From positions 21,243 through 85,242 of the forward strand of contig NZ_FTMB01000014.1 in NCBI RefSeq assembly GCF_900155885.1: a stretch of 64,000 nt of DNA, given 5' to 3'. Positions 54,434-64,000 of the stretch are shown one piece after another. The notes beneath the pieces are model-generated. The model made no database searches, was not told where the DNA came from, and saw only the letters and a program-made list of their open reading frames with translations. Numbering within the stretch: the first letter of the stretch is position 1; each line of letters begins with the position of its first letter. Position numbers and translations under genes: made by a program. The DNA comes from Rhizobium sp. RU20A (GTDB lineage: Bacteria; Pseudomonadota; Alphaproteobacteria; Rhizobiales; Rhizobiaceae).

Positions 54434-55516
54434 ATGCCCACATTGCCCGTGGAAAAGATGCGCGAACTGGAACGCCGCTTCGGCGAGATCGAGGCGCGCA
54501 TGTCGGAAGGCCCGGCGGCGGATGTCTATGTGAAGCTGGCCTCCGAATATTCCGAACTTCAACCCGTCGTGACGAAGATCCGCGCCTATGAGAAGGCGCA
54601 GGCCGATCTTGCCGAGATCGAGACGCTGCTCGCCGACCGCACCACGGACCGCGACATGCGCGAGCTGGCCGAAGCCGAGCGCCCCGAGATGGTCGAGACG
54701 ATTGAGGCTCTGGAAAAGGACATGCAGGTGCTCCTGCTGCCGAAGGATGCCGCGGACGAAAAGAGCGCCATCCTCGAAATCCGTGCCGGCACGGGCGGCT
54801 CGGAGGCGGCTCTTTTTGCCGGCGATCTCTTCCGCATGTACGACCGGTATGCGGCAGCGAATGGCTGGCGGGTCGAGGTTCTCTCGGCCAGCGAAGGCGA
54901 AGCCGGCGGCTACAAGGAAATCATCGCGACCGTGACCGGGCGCGGCGTCTTTGCCAAGCTGAAATTCGAATCCGGCGTGCACCGTGTGCAGCGCGTGCCG
55001 GAGACGGAAGCGGGGGGACGTATTCACACCTCGGCGGCCACCGTTGCCGTGCTGCCGGAGGCCGAAGAGATCGACATCGAGATCCGGGCCGAAGATATCC
55101 GCATCGATACGATGCGCTCCTCCGGCGCGGGCGGCCAGCACGTCAACACGACGGACTCGGCCGTGCGCATCACGCACTTGCCGACCGGCCTCATCGTCAC
55201 CAGCTCGGAAAAGTCCCAGCACCAGAACCGCGCGAAAGCCATGCAGGTGCTGCGCTCGCGTCTCTACGACATGGAGCGCCAGCGCGCCGACAGCGAGCGC
55301 TCCGCCGACCGCCGCAGCCAGGTCGGCTCGGGCGATCGGTCGGAACGCATCCGCACCTATAACTTCCCACAGGGGCGCGTCACCGATCACCGCATCAACC
55401 TCACGCTCTACAAGCTGGACCGGATGATGGAGGGTGAGATCAACGAAATCGTCGATGCGCTCATCGCAGACCACCAGGCCGGACTTCTGGCGCAGCTCTC
55501 CGAACAGGGGCTTTGA
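54434..55516 (+). CDS. prfA: peptide chain release factor 1
   Basis: A 360-aa class I release factor for UAA and UAG. The GGQ motif is in [18 protein letters not shown], near residue 236, and the stop-codon-reading domain precedes it with [15 protein letters not shown]. The last base pairs overlap the TTG start of prmC, whose product methylates the GGQ glutamine, so substrate and modifier are translationally coupled. Confidence 0.97.
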   Translation: MPTLPVEKMRELERRFGEIEARMSEGPAADVYVKLASEYSELQPVVTKIRAYEKAQADLAEIETLLADRTTDRDMRELAEAERPEMVETIEALEKDMQVLLLPKDAADEKSAILEIRAGTGGSEAALFAGDLFRMYDRYAAANGWRVEVLSASEGEAGGYKEIIATVTGRGVFAKLKFESGVHRVQRVPETEAGGRIHTSAATVAVLPEAEEIDIEIRAEDIRIDTMRSSGAGGQHVNTTDSAVRITHLPTGLIVTSSEKSQHQNRAKAMQVLRSRLYDMERQRADSERSADRRSQVGSGDRSERIRTYNFPQGRVTDHRINLTLYKLDRMMEGEINEIVDALIADHQAGLLAQLSEQGL

Positions 55517-56385
55517 GCGCCTTGGCCGGGACGATCGACGCGTTGCTCCTCGCATGCCGCCGGAGGCTTGCCGATGGCGGGGTCGCGGAGGCGGGGCGCG
55601 AGGCGCGGATTCTCGTCGCCGGCCTGCTTGATTTCACGGCCACCGACCTTCTGACGCGCGGCGGCGATGTGGTTTCTGACGATGCGGCGGCTCGGATCGA
55701 GGCGGGGCTGGCGCGGCGCCTTGCCGGCGAACCGGTGCATCGCATCCTCGGTCGGCGTGACTTTCGCGGACTGACGCTGCTTCTGTCGGCCGAAACGCTG
55801 GAGCCGCGACCGGATACGGAGTGTCTCGTCGACGCCGTCGGGCCACTGGTTGCCGATTGCGTGGCCCGGACAGGCGGCTGCCGCATTCTCGATCTCGGCA
55901 CCGGCACGGGCGCCATCATCCTCGCGCTCCTTGATGAACATCCCCTGGCGCGCGGCGTTGCCGTCGATCTTAGCGCCGATGCGCTGGCAACGGCCACCGC
56001 GAATGCTGAGCGTCACGGGCTGGTCTCCCGATTTGGAGCCTGCCGGAGCGACTGGTTTTCTGCCGTTGATGGCGTGTTCGACGTGATCGTCTCAAATCCG
56101 CCTTACATTGCGAGCAGTATCGTGGATGTGCTCGAACCTGATGTTCGGGATCACGATCCCCGCCTCGCGTTGGACGGGGGAGCGGATGGGCTTGATGCCT
56201 ACCGGGTGATTGCAGCGCAGAGCAGGCGCCATCTCACGCAACAGGGATTCATCGGGCTGGAAATCGGCTACGATCAGGACAACGCGGTCGTTGATCTCTT
56301 CGAGGGTTTTGACTTTCGTCTCGTGCAGCGGGCGAGGGATCTCGGCGGACGAGACCGGGTGCTGGTGTTTCAGCCGCGCAACTGA
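55513..56385 (+). CDS. prmC: peptide chain release factor N5-glutamine methyltransferase PrmC
   Basis: A 290-aa SAM-dependent methyltransferase that methylates the GGQ glutamine of RF1 and RF2. Markers: N-terminal helical domain, then [27 protein letters not shown], motif [14 protein letters not shown] and the signature VSNPPYIAS that holds the glutamine. The start appears to be TTG at 55513 within TTGA at the end of prfA; no ATG lies close enough to replace it without losing conserved sequence. Confidence 0.93.
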   Translation: MSALAGTIDALLLACRRRLADGGVAEAGREARILVAGLLDFTATDLLTRGGDVVSDDAAARIEAGLARRLAGEPVHRILGRRDFRGLTLLLSAETLEPRPDTECLVDAVGPLVADCVARTGGCRILDLGTGTGAIILALLDEHPLARGVAVDLSADALATATANAERHGLVSRFGACRSDWFSAVDGVFDVIVSNPPYIASSIVDVLEPDVRDHDPRLALDGGADGLDAYRVIAAQSRRHLTQQGFIGLEIGYDQDNAVVDLFEGFDFRLVQRARDLGGRDRVLVFQPRN

Positions 56386-56735
56386 CTTAAAAAGCGGTTG
56401 ATATCATGTTGCACCTGCTCGCATAGTTTTAGCACCGCAAAAGAAAAGGCTTGGAATCCTTGAGCAAGCGCGCTAGTTTCCCCTCGCGCACTGGGCAGAA
56501 AGTCATCAGCAGAAGATTCGCTTCGCGATGATCAGGCCAAGGGGATTGCTCTCTCACCAGAGTGGCTAGGGTTCGAAAGTGCCCGGTGCGGGTATCTGGT
56601 AATCTGGGAAAACCATTAGCGGCAGCCGCATGAGACGGCATGTCAGCGGCGCGAATGTGCCCGTCCACAGACCCTGGCGGGACGCGATACGTGCCATCAC
56701 TCCATTATCAAAAGAGACTTCAGGTGAACGGAACG
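56386..56735 (+). other. 350-bp intergenic region before the DUF4167 gene
   Basis: No convincing gene on either strand; a minus-strand frame of 79 codons lacks a ribosome-binding site. A possible promoter at 56398-56427 has TTGATA, 18 bases, CATAGT, which would leave a leader of about 300 bases. Such a leader could hold a regulatory structure or a small RNA, but I cannot draw a definite fold. Confidence 0.35.
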
Positions 56736-57593
56736 ATGAGGCCAGGACAGCAAAACAAGCGCGGCCGCGGGCGTAACAACAATAATAATAACAACAATAA
56801 TAACAATAACAACAACCATAACCGGAAAGGCGCCAACCCGCTGACCCGGACCTATGACAGCTCCGGCCCCGACGTGAAGATCCGCGGCACGGCCCAGCAC
56901 ATTGCAGAAAAGTACGCCACGCTTGCTCGCGATGCGCAGAGCGCCGGCGACCGCGTCATGGCGGAAAACTATCTGCAGCACGCCGAGCACTATAATCGCA
57001 TCATTGCCGCCGCCCAGGCGCAGATGCAGGAGCGCTTCCAGCACAACGAACGCGCAGACTACAACGATCGCGACCAGGACGATGTCGATGGCGTCGACAT
57101 GGACGACGTGGCTGACGTCGTGGTTCAGCAGCCGCAGCATCAGCCGCGCCAGAACGGCCGCGATCGCGACCATCAAAATCGCGAGCAGCAGCCGCGCGAG
57201 GGCCAGAATCGTGACGGCCAATCCCGGGATGGGCAGTCTCGTGATGGGCAGGCCCGTGACGCACAGCCGCGGGACAATCAGGCCCGTGAAGGCCGAGAGC
57301 CACGCGCACCGCGTGAAGCCCGCGAACCGCGCGTGCCCGCAGCGCAGCCGGTTGAAGCGGCGGTCGTTGCTCCCGCCGTCATCGACGGCACGGGCCCGCA
57401 GCCTGAAATCGAAGGTATCCCGGCCGAAGTCGCCATCGGCGAAGAGGGAGCCGAGGCGGCTGCCGCTCCCCGTCAGCCGCGTCGCCGTGCCCCGGTGCGC
57501 CCGCGTCGTCCGCGCCGCACCAGTGGCGAGGCCGGTGAAGGCGGAGACGGCAATGACGGCGGCCAGCCGGTCCTGGAGCCGGCTTCGGAGTAA
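56736..57593 (+). CDS. DUF4167 domain-containing protein with poly-Asn tract
   Basis: A 285-aa hydrophilic protein. The N-terminus MRPGQQNKRGRGR leads into 14 Asn codons, then the conserved DUF4167 block (about 35-105) with GTAQHIAEKY, LARDAQSAGDRVMAENY and QHAEHYNRI. The C-terminal two-thirds is low complexity: RDGQ/RDAQ repeats, EPRAPREAR and a basic RRRAPVRPRRPRR segment, suggesting nucleic-acid binding. Function unknown; it is widely conserved in alphaproteobacteria. The ATG at 56736 matches the usual family start. A terminator follows at 57637. Confidence 0.88.
   Translation: MRPGQQNKRGRGRNNNNNNNNNNNNNNHNRKGANPLTRTYDSSGPDVKIRGTAQHIAEKYATLARDAQSAGDRVMAENYLQHAEHYNRIIAAAQAQMQERFQHNERADYNDRDQDDVDGVDMDDVADVVVQQPQHQPRQNGRDRDHQNREQQPREGQNRDGQSRDGQSRDGQARDAQPRDNQAREGREPRAPREAREPRVPAAQPVEAAVVAPAVIDGTGPQPEIEGIPAEVAIGEEGAEAAAAPRQPRRRAPVRPRRPRRTSGEAGEGGDGNDGGQPVLEPASE
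56775..56822 (+). repeat. AAC/AAT trinucleotide repeat encoding poly-Asn
   Basis: Fourteen Asn codons in a row mixing AAC and AAT, then CAT and AAC. Composition is strikingly AT-rich against the GC-rich flanks. The tract could expand or contract by replication slippage in steps of three without breaking the frame. Confidence 0.9.
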
Positions 57594-57636
57594 GACGATC
57601 GTGTCGGAGACGATGCGTCTCCGGCCCTGATACTTA

Positions 57637-57677
57637 AAACGGGTGTCCGCGGTCGCGCGGGCACCCGTTTGGTTTTT
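57637..57677 (+). terminator. rho-independent terminator after the DUF4167 gene
   Basis: A long stem with arms AAACGGGTGTCCGCG and CGCGGGCACCCGTTT (one T-G pair) and a 4-base loop, followed by GGTTTTT. Starts 44 bp after the stop. Confidence 0.85.
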
Positions 57678-57838
57678 GATGACTGATTGAGCAGTGCGCG
57701 CACCCCGCTGCATTGACGTGCTACTGACCTGCGGATTTCCAAGGAGGGAGCTTTTCCGGGTCGCCTGACCCGGCTACATCATACCCGCACAGGGAGATCG
57801 TGTTCCGTGTGTTGCGCAGGTTTGGGTTAAGGGTGTCG

Positions 57839-58657
57839 ATGGGGCATCAGATTTACGGGATCGATTTCACGTCCGCCCCCCGTGCGGGCAAGCCACTTCG
57901 ATGCGCCGAATGCGTGCTGGATGGCGCTCGTCTCACGCTGGTGTCTTTTCAGGCATGGCCTGATTTTGCCGGATTCGAGGCGTTCCTGGCCAGTCCCGGA
58001 CCGTGGGTGGCCGGACTTGATTTTCCTTTTGGCCAATCGCGGATTTTCGTGGAAAACATCGGATGGCCAAGGGATTGGGCCGCTTATGCGCGCTACGTCG
58101 CCACCCTTGAACGCACAGTGTTCTGCGAGGTCCTCGAACGCTATAAGGCGGATCGGCTCGACGGTGATCGCGAACATCGCCGGCGCGTCGATGTCCTTGC
58201 TGGAGCCATAAGCCCTCAAAAGCTCTACGGTGTGCCCGTCGGCAAGATGTTTTATGAGGGAAGCCGCCGTCTCGTCGCGTCGGGCGTTCATCTTCCCCTC
58301 CTGATGCCGGGAGACCGCGAACGGGTTATTCTGGAAGCCTATCCAGGTGTGATTGCCCGGTTCCTGATCGGGCGAGAATCTTACAAGACCGATACGCGTC
58401 GGAAGCAGAAACCTTCCCATATCCAGGCCCAGCGCGCGATTGTGAGCGCCTTGAAAACGAAGCGTTTCAGCGATGTCTATGGTCTGGAGGTTTGCCTGCC
58501 GGCCGATTTTGAACCCGAGCCGAGCGGCGATCGTCTCGACGCCGTGTTGTGTGCGATCCAGGTGGCGGCCGCGTTCCTCAAGCGCGATACCAATTTCGGC
58601 ATCCCTGATCATGCGGACCCGCTCGAAGGCTGGATTTGCGATCCGACATTGTGCTGA
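57839..58657 (+). CDS. DUF429 domain-containing protein
   Basis: A 272-aa protein with the RNase-H-like nuclease pattern of DUF429: YGIDFTSAP near the N-terminus supplies the first Asp, [10 protein letters not shown] the second acidic strand, then [10 protein letters not shown] and [15 protein letters not shown] with a C-terminal Asp. Predicted nuclease of unknown substrate. ATG at 57839 behind AAGGG; a GTG at 57800 behind AGGGAG is an alternative that adds 13 residues. It stands between DUF4167 and clpB as a separate unit. Confidence 0.8.
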   Translation: MGHQIYGIDFTSAPRAGKPLRCAECVLDGARLTLVSFQAWPDFAGFEAFLASPGPWVAGLDFPFGQSRIFVENIGWPRDWAAYARYVATLERTVFCEVLERYKADRLDGDREHRRRVDVLAGAISPQKLYGVPVGKMFYEGSRRLVASGVHLPLLMPGDRERVILEAYPGVIARFLIGRESYKTDTRRKQKPSHIQAQRAIVSALKTKRFSDVYGLEVCLPADFEPEPSGDRLDAVLCAIQVAAAFLKRDTNFGIPDHADPLEGWICDPTLC

Positions 58658-58717
58658 TCACGGGGCCACGTTCCCTCCACACAATCAGCAAAAAAGTCGC
58701 GTTACGGCCGCTCCTGT

Positions 58718-58746
58718 CTTTAATTTCGAAACACCGTCTCCCATAT
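58718..58746 (+). promoter_or_regulatory. candidate heat-shock (RpoH) promoter of clpB
   Basis: CTTTAA at 58718-58723 and CCCATAT at 58740-58746, 16 bases apart, resemble the sigma-32 elements CTTGAA and CCCATNT. It is 127 bp upstream of the clpB ATG in an otherwise gene-free gap, and clpB is a classical RpoH target. The -35 has one mismatch. Confidence 0.5.
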
Positions 58747-58872
58747 GTTTTTCAACGGATTGATCGGCCGCAAGGCCGGGTCTTCTCCCGAATGCGAAGC
58801 TCGCCGACAGGGAGCTTTCCTCAACCGTCGTCCGATGCCTTTGGAGGGTCGGGCGAGACATGGAGGTGTCAT

Positions 58873-61476
<2,604 letters not shown>

Positions 61477-61503
61477 TGGCGATGACGTCCGTGTAAAACA
61501 GAA

Positions 61504-61532
61504 GAGGGCGGTCCGCAGGGGCCGCCCTTTTT
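61504..61532 (+). terminator. rho-independent terminator of clpB
   Basis: AGGGCGGTCC pairs with GGGCCGCCCT around a short loop, then TTTTT. 28 bp after the clpB stop. Confidence 0.88.
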
Positions 61533-61560
61533 CGTCATTCTCAGCCGATTGCGGCGCTCA

Positions 61561-63522
61561 CTATTGCTGGCTGGCCAGTTCGTCGGCCGGCTTGTCCTTG
61601 CGCAGCAACTGGTCGATGCGGTCGCGCTCCTTTTCGAAGCGGGCGAGAACATCGCCATCGAGCGATTTGCCGCCGGGCAGGCGAACCCGCAGCGGATCCA
61701 CCTTGTTGCCATTGACGATCAGCTCGTAGTGCAGGTGCGGCCCGGTCGACAGGCCGGTGGTCCCGACCCAGCCGATCACCTGGCCCTGGCGCACCTTGCT
61801 GCCCGGTTTCACATCTTTCGCGATGGCGCTCTGGTGGTTGTAGGAGGACACATAGCCGTTGGCGTGTCTGATCAGCGTCTGATTGCCGAAGCCGCCGGAA
61901 TCCCACCCGGCCTTTTCCACAACGCCGTTGCCGGCGGCGATGATCGGCGTGCCGCGCGGCGCGCGCCAGTCGACGCCGGTGTGCATGCGCGAGAAGCCGA
62001 GGATCGGGTGCCGCCGCATGCCGAAGCCGGAGGAGAAGATGCCGTTCGGAACGGGATTGCGCAGCAGGAACTGGCGGATGCTCTTGCCGTTTTCGTCGTA
62101 GTAATCGATCGAATTGTCCGAGGGATCCTGGAAGCGATAAAAGCGGGTGTCCTGATCGCCGAAATGGGCGTGCACGTAGAGAAGTTCGGATTCATCCGTC
62201 GCCCGCCCGCTCTCGTCCTCGACCGAGAAGAAGGCTTCAAGACTGTCGGAGGGGCGAAGCTGCGCCTGGAAATCGACATTGCTCGCCAGAAGACGGATGA
62301 CCTGACCGACCATGCTGTCATTCATGCCGTAGGACAGGGCCGCCTGCCAGATGCCGTCATAGACGCGGGGCAGATCGCGGCCGGTGACCTGCACCGGGCT
62401 CGACAGACTGTCGAAGGCCGTGGCGACGGCATCGAGATAGGGCGGCTCCTCGCCTTTCACGAAGCGGTTCTTGTCATCGATCGCGATGGTGACGACGTGT
62501 TCGCCGCGATTGTAGAGACTGGCGCGCACCACATGGGCGCGCTCGCCGTTCTGGATCACGCCGATGCGCAGAACATTGCCTTCCGACAGCTCGTCACCGT
62601 CGAGTTCGGTCGCCATATACTTGCCGACATCGTCTGCCTCGGCCCGGGCATAGCCGGCTGCAACCATGGCATCGGAGACGGACATGTCGCGGCGGATGGG
62701 GATCACGTCATCGGCATATTCAGGGCCGGCGGCGGCGACATTGTCAAAGGAGGAGACGGTCATGTTCTCCTCGACGACGCGCGCGGAGAGGCCGCGTAAC
62801 AGGTCGAGCTGGTCGTCCTGCGAGGCAAAGCGCTGCGGGTCGACATAGGAGAGGGAGGCGACCTGGGTGCTGCCTTCGGTCAGGACGGAGCCGTTGGTGC
62901 GCACGTTTTCCTCGACCTCGTCGAGGGACATGGGCGGTGCGTAGACGAGGCCCTTGCCGTCCAGCGGAAAATCCACCGTCTTCAGCGCCACCTCCGACTC
63001 GACATCGGAGCCGTAGATGGTGCCGGTGCGCGTCACCTGCGGGACCGCCGTGTCCTTGTCGCTGGAAAAGATCGCGAGCGGATCGAAGCGCGGATAGGAC
63101 GTGTTGGTCTGATGGCTGGCGGCCAGCTGCATCTTCACATGCATGAAGGGCTGGCGACGCACCACTTCCTTTTCTCCGTCATGGGTCATGGTCGAGACTT
63201 CCATGACCGTCTTGTCGGAGGGCTTCGCGACGACGGCAGGCGCGAGCACGCGCCCGCCACGCTTTGCGGTGTTGTTCTGGGCAGGGGTCCCGAGTGCGGC
63301 ATAGGCCTCGGCAGGGATCGCCAGCTGCTGGCGTCCGTCGAGCGCGGCAAAGAGTGCAACGCCCATGAGCACGCTGGAGGTGATGCCCGTCAGGAAGGTG
63401 CCGGAAAGCCAGCGCAGCGATATTTCACGACGGTCCGGCGCCCGGCGACCATCGGCCAGGATGGGTGGCTCTTCGCCGAGCGATCGGATGACGCTTCTAT
63501 CGCTGTGCATGGATGATGCCAT
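61561..63522 (-). CDS. M23-family peptidoglycan endopeptidase, membrane-anchored
   Basis: A 653-aa cell-wall hydrolase. One transmembrane anchor (about 38-61, GTFLTGITSSVLMGVALFAA) puts the rest in the periplasm. A long middle region (about 150-450) includes a LysM/OapA-like segment. The C-terminal LytM domain has RMHTGVDWRAP (zinc His and Asp, near 512) and GPHLHYE (His pair, near 594), so the metal site is complete, unlike inactive EnvC/NlpD types. It would cut peptide cross-links during growth or division. ATG at 63522; other starts at 63552 or 63510 are possible. Convergent with clpB. Confidence 0.9.
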   Translation of the reverse strand: MASSMHSDRSVIRSLGEEPPILADGRRAPDRREISLRWLSGTFLTGITSSVLMGVALFAALDGRQQLAIPAEAYAALGTPAQNNTAKRGGRVLAPAVVAKPSDKTVMEVSTMTHDGEKEVVRRQPFMHVKMQLAASHQTNTSYPRFDPLAIFSSDKDTAVPQVTRTGTIYGSDVESEVALKTVDFPLDGKGLVYAPPMSLDEVEENVRTNGSVLTEGSTQVASLSYVDPQRFASQDDQLDLLRGLSARVVEENMTVSSFDNVAAAGPEYADDVIPIRRDMSVSDAMVAAGYARAEADDVGKYMATELDGDELSEGNVLRIGVIQNGERAHVVRASLYNRGEHVVTIAIDDKNRFVKGEEPPYLDAVATAFDSLSSPVQVTGRDLPRVYDGIWQAALSYGMNDSMVGQVIRLLASNVDFQAQLRPSDSLEAFFSVEDESGRATDESELLYVHAHFGDQDTRFYRFQDPSDNSIDYYDENGKSIRQFLLRNPVPNGIFSSGFGMRRHPILGFSRMHTGVDWRAPRGTPIIAAGNGVVEKAGWDSGGFGNQTLIRHANGYVSSYNHQSAIAKDVKPGSKVRQGQVIGWVGTTGLSTGPHLHYELIVNGNKVDPLRVRLPGGKSLDGDVLARFEKERDRIDQLLRKDKPADELASQQ

Positions 63523-63759
63523 CGCCCGTGTTTTCGTTTCCCATCCTCGCACGGGTTGGGTTGCGCGAAGATGTGCCCGTTTCGGCGCAGCGAGTCAAAT
63601 CAGCCGCGTGGATCGCCGGGACACCCTGATAGAGTCCGGGAATGTGATGAAGTGAAGGCCGTTTCAAGGCTGCCTCGTCTCACTTAAGAGCAAAGTCGGG
63701 GATGAAGCCGGCATTTGCGGGCTTTGTCGTGCAACTGTCATTTTTTTTGAAAAAGGCTG

Positions 63760-63788
63760 TTGACTTCCCTTCGAGCCGGGAATAGAAA
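63760..63788 (+). promoter_or_regulatory. strong sigma-70 promoter, probably of an rRNA operon
   Basis: TTGACT (63760-63765), 17 bases, TAGAAA (63783-63788), preceded by an A/T tract (63740-63754) resembling an UP element. It reads rightward into a gene-free leader carrying boxB/boxA, which is the layout of a ribosomal RNA promoter. The 478 bp from 63523 to the window end hold no protein gene. Confidence 0.6.
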
Positions 63789-63908
63789 CCGCCTCACAGA
63801 ACGAGGGCGGCGCTGCCGCAGGCGACGGAAGCCTTCGCTCTAGCAAATTCTGATGCATCGACGCTTTGTTGATCATCGCCGAGGCCAAGCTTCGGAGACT
63901 CGAATATT

Positions 63909-63937
63909 GACGGTTTGTTCCGTCTGTTTTTTGACAA
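63909..63937 (+). promoter_or_regulatory. boxB-boxA-like rRNA antitermination site
   Basis: A hairpin GACGG-TTTGTT-CCGTC (63909-63924) is directly followed by TGTTTTTTGACAA (63925-63937), which matches 10 of 13 bases of the E. coli rrn boxA TGCTCTTTAACAA. This order is that of the Nus-factor antitermination site in rRNA leaders. The sequence to 64000 would then be the start of the pre-16S leader. Confidence 0.6.
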
Positions 63938-64000
63938 GTTTGGATAGAGAGAAAGAGAGACGTGGCCGGCGTGGTCTGCGGGAACCGAAAGGTTCTTGGA

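Noticed and set aside
56566..56590. GGTTCGAA reminiscent of a tRNA T-arm
   Set aside because: The flanking bases do not pair into a 5-bp T-stem, and no acceptor or anticodon arm can be drawn around it.
56429..56668. Minus-strand frame of 79 codons in the gap before the DUF4167 gene
   Set aside because: No ribosome-binding site and no recognisable pattern; composition is not like its neighbours.
63664..63888. Minus-strand frame of 74 codons near the right end
   Set aside because: It lies across the predicted rRNA promoter and leader and shows no coding signals.

Overview
The window is a 64-kb stretch of GC-rich chromosome from an alphaproteobacterium, most likely Rhizobiaceae (Rhizobium/Agrobacterium/Ensifer/Shinella type). 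The basis is gene content and order as I remember it for that family: secA next to a parvulin isomerase and argJ; comF-grxC-amidase-DUF1178 facing ubiG; lysC-ptsP-prfA-prmC-DUF4167-clpB; plus GGAAC-N16-CGTT promoters of the EcfG (RpoE2) general stress sigma factor. Genus cannot be settled by eye. I see no insertion sequence, phage, CRISPR array or tRNA.

Region 1 (1-11.9 kb) is a sugar catabolic cluster: two Gfo/Idh/MocA dehydrogenases, two TIM-barrel isomerases, a DeoR-type repressor, a class I aldolase, a PfkB kinase, an ABC ATPase without permeases, two alpha/beta hydrolases, a ribulose-phosphate-3-epimerase homologue, a ROK kinase and a GlcG/HbpS protein. The set resembles the inositol and 3-keto-glycoside pathways, but the substrate is unknown. 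A 4-hydroxyproline epimerase and a membrane protein follow on the minus strand.

Region 2 (13.7-20.5 kb) looks like a small general-stress island. A 74-aa protein, glgX followed by topoisomerase IB, and a DUF2934 protein each have a perfect GGAAC-N16-CGTT promoter in the correct orientation; glgA and an SDR gene have near matches.

Region 3 (20.5-35.9 kb) is a second catabolic locus. An FGGY kinase and a SorC-type regulator diverge, across an array of TGTCA/TGACA half-sites, from a run of genes for a glycerol-1-phosphate-dehydrogenase homologue (AraM type), a HAD phosphatase, a complete ABC importer with a Tat-type binding protein, an SDR, a bifunctional class II aldolase/SDR, a divergent GpsA-like dehydrogenase and an acyl-CoA synthetase. 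I read it as import, phosphorylation, oxidation and aldol cleavage of an unidentified polyol or sugar.

Region 4 (35.9-64 kb) is mostly core chromosome: a flippase/acyltransferase pair, secA, a parvulin isomerase, argJ, GNAT, mutT, a lone Flp pilin, a methyltransferase, comF, grxC, amidase, DUF1178, ubiG, lysC, ptsP, prfA, prmC, DUF4167, DUF429, clpB and an M23 peptidase. The last 240 bases look like the promoter and boxB/boxA leader of an rRNA operon whose 16S gene would begin beyond the window.
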